From positions 1-28,395 of the forward strand of contig JAYVEB010000220.1 in assembly GCA_043749095.1 (NCBI GenBank): 28,395 nucleotides of DNA, read 5' to 3'. Below are positions 14,707 through 22,686 of this stretch, in pieces. Source of the DNA: PBB1 sp043749095 (GTDB lineage: Bacteria; Pseudomonadota; Gammaproteobacteria; Burkholderiales; Burkholderiaceae_C). Both the position numbers and the translations under genes were made by a program. Each line of letters starts with the position of its first letter. Positions within the stretch are counted from its first letter, which is position 1. A model generated the notes under the pieces. That model searched no databases, had not been told where the DNA came from, and saw nothing but the letters and a program-made list of their open reading frames with translations.

Positions 14707-15969
14707 ATGCACCTGTCCGAACTGAAAGCGCTCCACGTTTCCGAACTCATCACGATGGGCGAGGCGCTGGAGATCGAGAACGTCACCCGCCTGCGCAAGC
14801 AGGAGCTGATGTTCGCGATCATGAAAAAGCGCGCCAAGGGCGGCGAACAAGTCTTCGGTGACGGCGTGCTGGAAGTGCTGCCCGACGGCTTCGGCTTTCT
14901 GCGCGCGCCGGACGCCAGCTACATGGCATCGACCGATGACATCTACCTGAGCCCCAGCCAGATCCGCCGCTTCAACCTGCACACCGGCGACGACGTCGAA
15001 GGCGAGGTGCGGGTGCCGAAGGATGGCGAACGCTACTTCGCGTTGGTGAAGGTCGACAAGGTGAACGGCCTGACGCCCGAGGAGAGCAAGAACAAAATCA
15101 TGTTCGAGAACTTGACGCCGCTGTTCCCGAAAGAGCAGTTCAAGCTCGAACGCGACATCAAGTCCGACGAAAACATCACCGCCCGCATCGTCGACTTGAT
15201 CGCGCCGATCGGCAAGGGCCAGCGCGCGCTGCTGGTGTCGGCGCCGAAGAGCGGCAAGACAGTGATGATGCAGCAGCTCGCACACGCCATCGTCGCCAAC
15301 TACCCCGAAGCGCACCTGATCGTGCTGCTGGTCGACGAGCGGCCGGAAGAAGTGACCGAGATGCAGCGCACCGTGCGCGGCGAGGTCATCAGCTCGACCT
15401 TCGACGAGCCGGCACAGCGTCACGTGCAGGTGGCCGAGATGGTGATCGAGCGAGCCAAGCGCCTGGTCGAGATGAAGAAAGACGTGGTGATCCTGCTGGA
15501 CTCGATCACCCGCCTGGCCCGCGCCTACAACAACGTGCTGCCATCCTCTGGCAAGGTGCTGACCGGCGGCGTCGACGCGAATGCGCTGCAGCGGCCGAAG
15601 CGTTTCTTCGGCGCGGCGCGCAACATCGAGGAAGGCGGGTCGTTGACCATCATCGGCACCGCGCTGGTTGATACCGGCAGCCGGATGGACGAGGTGATCT
15701 ACGAAGAATTCAAGGGCACCGGCAACTGCGAAATCCACCTGGATCGCCGCATGGCCGAGAAGCGCGTCTACCCTTCGATCCTGCTGAACAAATCAGGCAC
15801 GCGCCGCGAAGAGCTGCTGCTGAAGCCGGAAATCCTGCAAAAGACCTGGATCCTGCGCAAGCTGCTCTACCCAATGGACGAGATCGAGGCGATGGAATTC
15901 ATCCTCGACAAGATGAAGTCCACCAAGACCAACCATGACTTCTTCGACATGATGCGTCGCGGTGGGTAA
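14707..15969 (+). CDS. rho: Transcription termination factor Rho
   Basis: A hexameric RNA-dependent ATPase/translocase that ends transcription at untranslated C-rich RNA. The 420-aa length matches the standard proteobacterial form without a large insertion. The N-terminal helical domain (1-47) is followed by the cold-shock-like RNA-binding domain with DGFGFLR (60-66), the P-loop SAPKSGKT (178-185), Walker B VVILLDSITRL (260-270) and the Q/R-loop region (LTGGVDANALQRPKRFFGAARNIEEGGS, 285-312). The ATG at 14707 begins the conserved MHLSELK sequence. The upstream trxA is a common beta-proteobacterial neighbour, and the L31 gene follows. Confidence 0.98.
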   Translation: MHLSELKALHVSELITMGEALEIENVTRLRKQELMFAIMKKRAKGGEQVFGDGVLEVLPDGFGFLRAPDASYMASTDDIYLSPSQIRRFNLHTGDDVEGEVRVPKDGERYFALVKVDKVNGLTPEESKNKIMFENLTPLFPKEQFKLERDIKSDENITARIVDLIAPIGKGQRALLVSAPKSGKTVMMQQLAHAIVANYPEAHLIVLLVDERPEEVTEMQRTVRGEVISSTFDEPAQRHVQVAEMVIERAKRLVEMKKDVVILLDSITRLARAYNNVLPSSGKVLTGGVDANALQRPKRFFGAARNIEEGGSLTIIGTALVDTGSRMDEVIYEEFKGTGNCEIHLDRRMAEKRVYPSILLNKSGTRREELLLKPEILQKTWILRKLLYPMDEIEAMEFILDKMKSTKTNHDFFDMMRRGG

Positions 15970-15984
15970 GCTCGGACGCCATAG

Positions 15985-15996
15985 AGCTGGCCAGCT
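15985..15996. repeat. 12-bp perfect palindrome after rho
   Basis: AGCTGGCCAGCT is self-complementary and lies 16 nt past the rho stop, ahead of the L31 promoter. It has no loop or T-run, so it is more likely a cruciform-like or protein-binding sequence than a terminator. Chance occurrence in GC-rich DNA is possible. Confidence 0.25.
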
Positions 15997-16000
15997 TCGA

Positions 16001-16029
16001 TGGCCGGACATATCTCTGCAAGCTATAAT
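16001..16029 (+). promoter_or_regulatory. Promoter of the L31 gene
   Basis: A perfect -10 box TATAAT at 16024-16029 in the context GCTATAATC, which recurs at highly expressed Burkholderiales translation genes. The -35 at the right spacing (TGGCCG, 16001-16006, 17-bp spacer) is poor, matching consensus at three of six positions. Predicted start near 16036 gives a leader of about 68 nt. Confidence 0.6.
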
Positions 16030-16103
16030 CAAGGGCTTCCCTCCAGTGGCAAGTGCGTCGAATCGTTCGATGTGGCTCCCGCAAACACAGCTCAGAGGTT
16101 TCC

Positions 16104-16358
16104 ATGAAAGACGGCATCCACCCCAACTACCGCGACGTCTGCTTCGTCGACTTGTCCAACGGTTTCAAGTTCGTCACGCGCTCGTGCGCCACGGCCAAGG
16201 AAACCATCAAGCTTGACGATGGGCGTGAAGTGCCGCTGTTCAAGCTCGAAACCACCAGCGAATCGCATCCGTTCTACACGGGCACGCAAAAGAGCGTCGA
16301 CTCGCTGGGCGGCCGCGTCGAGAAATTCCGCAACAAATTTGCGCACCTCAAAAAGTAA
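16104..16358 (+). CDS. rpmE2: 50S ribosomal protein L31, type B
   Basis: An 84-aa ribosomal protein at the intersubunit bridge. It begins MKDGIHPNYRDV and ends in the lysine-rich tail VEKFRNKFAHLKK. It has the internal TTSESHPFYTGTQK motif of type B (C-minus) L31 and lacks the CxxC zinc pairs of type A. AGAGG 5 nt before the ATG at 16104 sets the start; the frame is open upstream but without conservation. It has its own promoter and a strong terminator, so it is probably a single-gene transcript. Some annotations simply call it rpmE. Confidence 0.96.
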   Translation: MKDGIHPNYRDVCFVDLSNGFKFVTRSCATAKETIKLDDGREVPLFKLETTSESHPFYTGTQKSVDSLGGRVEKFRNKFAHLKK

Positions 16359-16384
16359 GCCGAGCCGTACACCAGCACGTTCAG

Positions 16385-16410
16385 AAAGGCAGCCTAGGCT
16401 GCCTTTTTTT
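16385..16410 (+). terminator. Intrinsic terminator of the L31 gene
   Basis: A perfect 22-bp palindrome (16385-16406, AAAGGCAGCC-TA-GGCTGCCTTT as arms) runs directly into seven T residues ending at 16410. This is a textbook Rho-independent terminator, 26 nt past the L31 stop codon. The next start codon (16413) lies only 2 nt beyond the T-run. Confidence 0.93.
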
Positions 16411-16412
16411 GT

Positions 16413-18104
16413 ATGGTCCACTCTTCACTGAACCCCGCCCTGGTCTCGCAGCGCGCCGTGCAGCGGCTACCGCGCTGGGCCTTGCTGCTGTTCTGTGCCG
16501 CCTACGTGCTGCCAGGACTGTTCGGGCGTGACCCCTGGCGCAATGCCGATGTGACAGCGTTCGGCTACATGGTCGGCATGGCCGATGGTCGATCGCCCTG
16601 GTGGATGCCAACGGTGGGCGGCGTGATGGCCGACCCGGCACCCGTGCCCTACTGGTTGGGTGCGATCTTCATCCGATTGCTCAGCCCCTGGATCGACCCC
16701 GCACTGGCGGCCCGGCTGCCGTTCGCGACGCTACTGGTGTCGGTGCTGGCGCTGACCTGGTATGCCGCGTATCACTTGGCACGCTCCGAAGCCGCCCAAC
16801 CCCTGCCCTTCGCCTTTGGCGGTGAGGCCGACCCGGTCGATTACGCCCGCGCGATGGCCGATGGCGCGTTGCTGGCGCTGATCGCAACCCTGGGACTGCT
16901 GCAACTCGGACACGAGACGACACCCGAGCTGACCCAGCTCGCCTGCGTGGCGCTTTATACCTACGCCATGGCGGCCAGTCCTGCTCGCGGCAGCCATTCG
17001 AAACTCGCCGTGATGATCGGCCTGCCGGCCTTGGCCGGCAGCGGCGCGCCGAGCATCGCGCTCGCGCTTGGTCTGGTGGGCAGCGTGGTGTGCGCCAGAT
17101 CAGCCTACCCGATCGTGCGGCGCTTCACGCCGTGGGTCGTCGGTGCCACGGCACTGACGGCAGCGATGGCTACCGCGTTCGGCCTGTGGACATGGCAGGC
17201 TGGCAGCTACCGCACCGTCGACAGCGTGGTGGCGGTGGCACGGCAATGGCTGTGGTTCCTGTGGCCGGTGTGGCCGATGGCAGTGTGGACGCTGTGGCGA
17301 TGGCGCCGGCATATCCTGAACCGCCACATCGCTGTGCCATTGAGCTGTGCGACGGTGACGGCCGTGGCCAGTGTCGTGATGGGAGGGCAGGATCGCTCCC
17401 TGATGCTGTCGCTTCCCGCCTTGGCGCTGCTCGCGGCCTTTGCGCTGCCTACGCTCAAACGCAGCACAGCCGCAGCGGTCGACTGGTTCTCGGTGTTCTT
17501 CTTCAGCGTCTGCGCGATCGCGTTCTGGGTCATCTACGCTTCGCTGCAGATCGGCTTTCCGGTGCGCCCAGCACAGAACGTCGTGAAGCTAGCGCCCGGC
17601 TTCGTCTCGCAGTTCTCGCTGCTGGCACTGCTGCTGGCAGCGGCCGGCAGCCTGGCATGGATGTGGCTGGTGCGCTGGCGCACCGGACGCAACCAGCATG
17701 CGTTGTGGAAGAGCCTGGTGTTGCCGGCCAGCGGTATCGCTCTGAGCTGGCTGTTGTTGATGACCTTGATGCTGCCAGTGCTGGACTACGCGCGCAGCCT
17801 GCGCCCACTGGTCACGCGGGTGGCTCAGCACGTGCCACCCGAGGCCTGCATCGCGGCGTCCCGCTTGCCCCGCAGTGTGTGGGCTTCGCTTGAATACTTC
17901 GGCGGCTTTCGGGTCGATGGCCTGTCTGGGGCGGAAGACACCCGCTGCACCTACTTGCTGCAGCCCGAGCCGAAGTCTGGCAAGCACCCCGCGCCGCCCG
18001 GCTGGACGCTCGTCGCTCGAGTCACCCGGCCCACCGACCGCACCGAGTGGGTGGCAATCTACCGTCGCCTGCCGAAGGACGCGGCCCAGCCGGTTGCGCG
18101 TTGA
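16413..18104 (+). CDS. Polytopic membrane protein, GT-C glycosyltransferase-like
   Basis: A 563-aa integral membrane protein with roughly eleven or twelve hydrophobic segments and a soluble C-terminal tail of about 90 residues containing two cysteines (PPEACIAA, DTRCTYLL). The N-terminus (LPGLFGRDPWRNADVTAFGYMVGMADG) followed by a WWMPTVGG loop and PVPYWLGA resembles the first periplasmic loop of ArnT/PMT-type (family 39/83-like) sugar transferases, where an acidic pair carries activity; here ADV replaces the usual DE. Lipid-linked sugar transfer is therefore tentative. The ATG at 16413 has no Shine-Dalgarno because the terminator occupies that space; GTG at 16458 is an alternative but also lacks one. 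It converges with phoR, 23 bp away, and no terminator is visible between them. Confidence 0.8.
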   Translation: MVHSSLNPALVSQRAVQRLPRWALLLFCAAYVLPGLFGRDPWRNADVTAFGYMVGMADGRSPWWMPTVGGVMADPAPVPYWLGAIFIRLLSPWIDPALAARLPFATLLVSVLALTWYAAYHLARSEAAQPLPFAFGGEADPVDYARAMADGALLALIATLGLLQLGHETTPELTQLACVALYTYAMAASPARGSHSKLAVMIGLPALAGSGAPSIALALGLVGSVVCARSAYPIVRRFTPWVVGATALTAAMATAFGLWTWQAGSYRTVDSVVAVARQWLWFLWPVWPMAVWTLWRWRRHILNRHIAVPLSCATVTAVASVVMGGQDRSLMLSLPALALLAAFALPTLKRSTAAAVDWFSVFFFSVCAIAFWVIYASLQIGFPVRPAQNVVKLAPGFVSQFSLLALLLAAAGSLAWMWLVRWRTGRNQHALWKSLVLPASGIALSWLLLMTLMLPVLDYARSLRPLVTRVAQHVPPEACIAASRLPRSVWASLEYFGGFRVDGLSGAEDTRCTYLLQPEPKSGKHPAPPGWTLVARVTRPTDRTEWVAIYRRLPKDAAQPVAR

Positions 18105-18127
18105 CGAACAGCGACCAGGTGATCGGA

Positions 18128-19531
18128 TCAACCAGCGATGCCGACTGCGTTATCAGCACCTGGATGCAACGCCGTGGCCTCCGGCTCCGGCAATTCCAGC
18201 GGTGAGGTGATGGCCCGAACACGAGCGGCGGGAAACACCAACTTGAAGCTGGACCCCTTGCCCGGTTCGCTGCGAATTTCAAGCTCACCGCCGTGGCGCT
18301 GCGCGACATGCTTGACGATGGACAGACCCAGACCGGTACCGCCGGTGTCGCGTGACCGACTGCCGTCAACGCGGTAGAAGCGCTCGGTCAGTCTCGGTAG
18401 GTGCTCCTTCGCGATCCCGATGCCCGAGTCGCGCACCTCGAGTTCACCAGCTCCATCAGCGCGCACAACCCACGACACATGGACCGTGCCACCGCTCGGT
18501 GTGTAGCGGATGGCGTTGTTGACGAGGTTCGCAACCGCGCTGTGCAGTTCCTGCTCGGCCCCGGCGATCAGGTCACCGCCGCCTTCGGGAGTGACACCAC
18601 TGCCACACACCAGCGTGTGCCGCCCGGCCGACAGGGCTTCGGCAGCGGCACGCACCTGCGTCAACAGCTGCTGCACCGGCACCCAGCGGTCCGCCGGAGG
18701 CCGAGGACTGCCTTCCAACTGGGCCAGCGTCAGCAGATCGCCGACCAGGTGCTGCATGCGCTGCGCCTGCTGCGCCATCAGCTCAATGACCCGGCGCCGC
18801 TCAACCTCGGTCAGCTGCAGGCTGGACATGGTCTCGATAAAGCCCGAGAGCACGGTCAGCGGAGTGCGGATCTCGTGCGACACATTGGCAACGAAACCGC
18901 GCCGCATGCTGTCGCTGCGTTCACGCTCGGTGATGTCTTGCGACAGCACCAATTTCATCGCCTCGCCATAGGGTTTGATCAGCACCGACACCGTGCCACG
19001 CGAGCCCGGCCCGGGAAAGGTCACCGCCTCATCGAACTGCCCGGCCTGCAGGTAGGCGACGAAGACCGGCGCACGAACCAGGTTGGTGATCGGCTGCAGG
19101 CGATCGCGCTGCGGGTCGATGCCGAAATGGTCGGCAGCCACCGAATTGCACCACTCGATCTGGTCGTTGACATCTAGCATCATCACGCCGTTAGGCGAGG
19201 CCTCGATGGCCGACAGGAACTGATCCAGGCGGGTCTGTTCGAGGTCGATCTTCTGTTCGAGCGAACGCGTTGAACGGTCGACGCGATAGCTGACTTCGCC
19301 CCAGAAACCACTGTCACTCGGAGGAGCCGTCGCGCGGCGCGATTGCAACCACTTCAGGAAATGCTGTCCGCGCAACGCATCGATCAGCGCATACGCCTGC
19401 GCGCCCAGCACAGCACCCACCATGGTGCCCAGCAACGGAAACTGCCAGGCTCCACCGACAAGCCAGCCGGCCCCGCCGGCCAACAAAACACCCAGCGTAG
19501 CGGCCAGCAAGCGAGGGAAAAGCCAGCCCAT
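18128..19531 (-). CDS. phoR: Phosphate regulon sensor histidine kinase PhoR
   Basis: A membrane histidine kinase/phosphatase acting on PhoB in response to PstSCAB-PhoU. It has 467 aa. Two N-terminal hydrophobic segments (about 6-26 and 31-50) with almost no periplasmic loop, as in E. coli PhoR, are followed by a PAS domain (about 100-200), the H box FVANVSHEIRTPL with H219, N box NLVNNAIRYTP, G1 VRDSGIGIAKEHL and G2 GGTGLGLSIVKHV. The start lies 19 nt after the phoB stop. The tail after the ATPase domain is Pro/Glu-rich and not conserved. It is the last gene of the operon. Confidence 0.96.
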   Translation of the reverse strand: MGWLFPRLLAATLGVLLAGGAGWLVGGAWQFPLLGTMVGAVLGAQAYALIDALRGQHFLKWLQSRRATAPPSDSGFWGEVSYRVDRSTRSLEQKIDLEQTRLDQFLSAIEASPNGVMMLDVNDQIEWCNSVAADHFGIDPQRDRLQPITNLVRAPVFVAYLQAGQFDEAVTFPGPGSRGTVSVLIKPYGEAMKLVLSQDITERERSDSMRRGFVANVSHEIRTPLTVLSGFIETMSSLQLTEVERRRVIELMAQQAQRMQHLVGDLLTLAQLEGSPRPPADRWVPVQQLLTQVRAAAEALSAGRHTLVCGSGVTPEGGGDLIAGAEQELHSAVANLVNNAIRYTPSGGTVHVSWVVRADGAGELEVRDSGIGIAKEHLPRLTERFYRVDGSRSRDTGGTGLGLSIVKHVAQRHGGELEIRSEPGKGSSFKLVFPAARVRAITSPLELPEPEATALHPGADNAVGIAG

Positions 19532-19550
19532 TCAGTGACGCTCGCCCAAC

Positions 19551-20252
19551 TCAACTGGACAACGCCTGCACGTGTTGCGTCAGCCGATAGCCCGCGCCAC
19601 GAACTGTCTCGATCATCCGCGAGCAGCCCACCGGCTCCAGTGCTTCACGCAAACGCTTCACATGCACATCGACCGTGCGCTCCTCGATGAACACATGGTC
19701 GCCCCACACACGGTCGAGCAGCTGTGCGCGGCTGTGCACCCGCTCAGGGTGGGTCATGAAGAAATGCAGCAGGCGGAACTCGGTCGGCCCGACGCGCACC
19801 TCTCGGTCGTCGCGCGCCACCCGGCGCGTCGACGGATCCAGCTTCAGACCCGCCACGTCGACCACCGTGTCCAGCGCCTCAGGCGCCTTGCGGCGCAGCA
19901 CCGCGCGGATGCGCGCCAGCAGCTCGTTGGTCGAGAAGGGCTTCGTCAGGTAATCATCGGCACCGGCATCGAGCCCGGAAATCATGTCACCTTCCTCGGC
20001 ACGCGCGGTCAACATGATGATCGGCAATTCGCGGGTGCGTGCCTGACCGCGCCAGCGCTTGGCCAGCACCAGCCCAGATTGCCCGGGCAGCATCCAGTCC
20101 AGCACGACCAGGTCGGGCAGCACGCCATCAACTTCGATCTGCGCCTGATCGGCATCGGATGCGATCGTCACGTCGTAGCCTGCGTGGCGCAGGTTGATGG
20201 AAATCAACTCGGCAATCGCCGGCTCGTCTTCAACGACCAGAACACGGCTCAT
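19551..20252 (-). CDS. phoB: Phosphate regulon response regulator PhoB
   Basis: An OmpR-family transcription factor of 233 aa. In the receiver domain the phospho-acceptor is D52 in LDWMLPG, with the acidic pocket VVEDE near residue 9 and the conserved lysine in YLTKPF. The C-terminal winged helix contains GPTEFRLLHFFMTHPERVHSRAQLLDRVWG and the RTVDVHVKRLR recognition segment. GGGAG sits 6 nt before the ATG. Expected targets include PhoB-box-like sites upstream of pstS and perhaps of the fasciclin gene in this window. Confidence 0.97.
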   Translation of the reverse strand: MSRVLVVEDEPAIAELISINLRHAGYDVTIASDADQAQIEVDGVLPDLVVLDWMLPGQSGLVLAKRWRGQARTRELPIIMLTARAEEGDMISGLDAGADDYLTKPFSTNELLARIRAVLRRKAPEALDTVVDVAGLKLDPSTRRVARDDREVRVGPTEFRLLHFFMTHPERVHSRAQLLDRVWGDHVFIEERTVDVHVKRLREALEPVGCSRMIETVRGAGYRLTQHVQALSS

Positions 20253-20274
20253 CTTGGGCTCCCAAACAGGTTGT

Positions 20275-20982
20275 TCATCGCACCATGGTCTCGACTTCCT
20301 CGATGGAGTTATGTCTCACATCCGTCCCCTTGACGATGTAGATGATCTGCTCCGCGAGGTTCTTCGCATGGTCGCCAACGCGCTCGATGGCCTTCGCCAC
20401 AAACACCAGGTCGATGCTCGACGAAATCGTGCGCGGGTCTTCCATCATGAAGGTGATCAGCTTGCGCATCAGCCCTTCGAATTCCTGATCGATCTGATCG
20501 TCCTGCTTCAGCACCTCCAACGCTTTCTCGACATCCAGGCGCGCAAATGCGTCAAGCGCCTTTCTCAACTGGGCAATCGCCAACTCGGACTCGAATTTCA
20601 GGTCGGCCACTGGAAGGCGCAGGCGGCTCGACACACCGGTGTTGATCAGCCGTTGTACCGTGCGCGCGACGCGGGCGGCCTCGTCACCGACGCGCTCCAG
20701 GTTGGCGATGGTCTTGCTGATGGCGATCAGCAGGCGCAGATCGCGCGCGGTCGGCTGGCGCCGCGCAATGATGCTGGACAGATCACGGTCAATCTCCACC
20801 TCCATGGAGTTGACGGTCTCTTCCAGCACCAGTACCTGAGACGCGGTCTCGGCGCTGAAATGCGTCAACGCATAGACCGCCTGCGCGACCTGTGACTCGA
20901 CCAGGCCGCCCATCTCCAGCACCCGCGTCGATATGCCGCTGAGCTCGGTGTCGAACTGGGTGGAAAGGTGTTTTTCAGTCAT
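20275..20982 (-). CDS. phoU: Phosphate signalling protein PhoU
   Basis: A 235-aa, all-helical cytoplasmic protein with two PhoU repeats (about 18-110 and 120-210) that couples the Pst transporter to PhoR and represses the regulon when phosphate is plentiful. Metal-binding-type motifs are seen in both repeats (ERVGDEAARVAR and ERVGDHAKNLAEQ). AGGAG 7 nt upstream supports the ATG. It sits 30 bp after pstB and 22 bp before phoB. Confidence 0.97.
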   Translation of the reverse strand: MTEKHLSTQFDTELSGISTRVLEMGGLVESQVAQAVYALTHFSAETASQVLVLEETVNSMEVEIDRDLSSIIARRQPTARDLRLLIAISKTIANLERVGDEAARVARTVQRLINTGVSSRLRLPVADLKFESELAIAQLRKALDAFARLDVEKALEVLKQDDQIDQEFEGLMRKLITFMMEDPRTISSSIDLVFVAKAIERVGDHAKNLAEQIIYIVKGTDVRHNSIEEVETMVR

Positions 20983-21012
20983 GGCTGACTCCTGTGTGGT
21001 CTGTGCGCCGCA

Positions 21013-21798
21013 TCAACCGAAACGGCCGGTGATGTAGTCCTCAGTGTCCTTCTTCTTCGGCTTCATGAACAACTCCGAGGTCGGGCCGAACTCGATCAGA
21101 TCGCCCAGGTACATGTAGGCGGTGTAGTCCGAACTGCGCGCCGCCTGCTGCATGTTGTGCGTGACGATCAGCACGGTGTAGTCGGACTTCAGCTCGTGGA
21201 TCAGCTCTTCGATCTTGCCGGTGGAAATCGGGTCCAGCGCCGAACACGGCTCGTCGAGCAGCAGCACTTCCGGCTTGATCGCGATGCCGCGCGCAATGCA
21301 CAGGCGCTGTTGCTGTCCGCCGGACAGCCCGGAGCCGCTCTGGTTGATCTTGTCCTTGACTTCGTTCCACAAGGCCGCCTTCTTCAGGGCCCACTCGACA
21401 CGCTCGTCCATTTCGGCACGCGGCAAGGTCTCGAACAGACGAACACCAAAGGCAATGTTGTCGTAGATCGACATCGGGAATGGCGTCGGCTTCTGAAAGA
21501 CCATACCGACGTTGGCGCGCATCAGTGACACATCCTTTTTCGACGTCAGGATATTTTCACCGTCGAGCAGGATCTCGCCTTCGGCCCGCTGCTCCGGATA
21601 CAGCTCGAACATGCGGTTGAAGGTGCGCAGCAGCGTCGATTTTCCGCAGCCCGACGGGCCGATGAAGGCGGTGACCTTCTTTTCCGGCAGATCGAGGTTG
21701 ATGTTCTTCAGCGCATGGAATTTGCCGTAATAGAAATTCAGGTTGCGCACCGAAATCTTGATTTTTTCGTTCGCCGGAACGTCGACTTTCTTGTCCAT
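21013..21798 (-). CDS. pstB: Phosphate ABC transporter ATP-binding protein
   Basis: The ATPase subunit of the high-affinity phosphate importer, 261 aa. It has Walker A GPSGCGKST (47-55), Q-loop at VFQKPTPFPMS, signature LSGGQQQR (158-165), Walker B LLLDEP (179-184) and the switch histidine in VTHNMQQA. GGAGG stands 8 nt before the ATG. The N-terminal 12 residues precede the conserved fold. It lies 18 bp after pstA. Confidence 0.98.
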   Translation of the reverse strand: MDKKVDVPANEKIKISVRNLNFYYGKFHALKNINLDLPEKKVTAFIGPSGCGKSTLLRTFNRMFELYPEQRAEGEILLDGENILTSKKDVSLMRANVGMVFQKPTPFPMSIYDNIAFGVRLFETLPRAEMDERVEWALKKAALWNEVKDKINQSGSGLSGGQQQRLCIARGIAIKPEVLLLDEPCSALDPISTGKIEELIHELKSDYTVLIVTHNMQQAARSSDYTAYMYLGDLIEFGPTSELFMKPKKKDTEDYITGRFG

Positions 21799-21816
21799 GG
21801 TGCAGGCCTCCGGTTC

Positions 21817-22686
21817 TCAGCTCTTGTTGCGGAACAGCACGCGCGCGACGATGTTCAATGTCAGCACCCCCAGCGTGATCAGGAACACCCCGGCCCAGGC
21901 CAGCTTCTGCCAGTTTTCATAGGGACTGAGTGCGAATTTGAAAATGGTGACCGGCAGGCTCGCCATCGGCTGGCCCAGGCTGGACGACCAGAACTGGTTC
22001 GACAGCGCAGTGAACAGCAGCGGCGCGGTTTCACCCGCAATGCGCGCCACCGCCAGCAGCACACCGGTGATCACGCCGGCACGCGCAGACTTCAAGGTGA
22101 TGGCCACAATCACCTTCCACTTCGGCGTTCCCAGAGCGTAGGCCGCCTCGCGCAACGCACTGGGAATCAGCGACAGCATGTTCTCGGTCGTGCGGATGAC
22201 CACGGGAATCACGATCAAGGCCAGCGCCAGCACCCCCGCAAAACCGGAGAACGACTTCATCGGCGCCACCACCACGGTGTAGATGAAAAGGCCAATCACG
22301 ATCGACGGTGCCGACAGCAGGATGTCGTTGATGAACCGGGTCGTGTTGCCAAGCCAGGTCTTCTGACCGTACTCGGCGAGGTAGACACCGGCCATCACAC
22401 CGATCGGCGTGCCGAGCAAGGTGGCGAGTGTCACCATCACCAGCGAGCCAACGATGGCGTTCAGCAAACCACCGGTTTCAGCCTGCGGCGGCGGTGTCAT
22501 CTCGGTGAAGATCGATAGCGTCAAGCCACCAATCCCAAGACGTACCGTCTCGATCAGGATCCAGGCCAGCCAGAACAGGCCGAAGGCCATGGCGCTCATG
22601 CACAGCACCATCGCCACCGCGTTGACGGTCTTGCGGCTGCGGTGCCTGGCGAGGCGCGAGACCTGCAATGCGGTGTCGGCGTTCAT
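21817..22686 (-). CDS. pstA: Phosphate ABC transporter permease PstA
   Basis: An inner-membrane permease of 289 aa with about six transmembrane segments. The ABC-permease EAA loop is EAAYALGTPKWKVIVAITLKSA, followed by GVLLAVARIAGETAPLLFTA, the phosphate-permease signature. The ATG overlaps the pstC stop codon (ATGA, 22683-22686), implying translational coupling. The C-terminus ends with the usual basic residues (RVLFRNKS). Confidence 0.97.
   Translation of the reverse strand: MNADTALQVSRLARHRSRKTVNAVAMVLCMSAMAFGLFWLAWILIETVRLGIGGLTLSIFTEMTPPPQAETGGLLNAIVGSLVMVTLATLLGTPIGVMAGVYLAEYGQKTWLGNTTRFINDILLSAPSIVIGLFIYTVVVAPMKSFSGFAGVLALALIVIPVVIRTTENMLSLIPSALREAAYALGTPKWKVIVAITLKSARAGVITGVLLAVARIAGETAPLLFTALSNQFWSSSLGQPMASLPVTIFKFALSPYENWQKLAWAGVFLITLGVLTLNIVARVLFRNKS

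Noticed and set aside
14548..15738. A 396-codon minus-strand ORF opposite rho
   Set aside because: Antisense shadow of rho, rich in His/Leu/Asp/Val as expected from reversed codons, with no recognised motif.
18105..18127. Possible terminator between the membrane protein and phoR
   Set aside because: The 23-bp gap contains no convincing stem or T-run.
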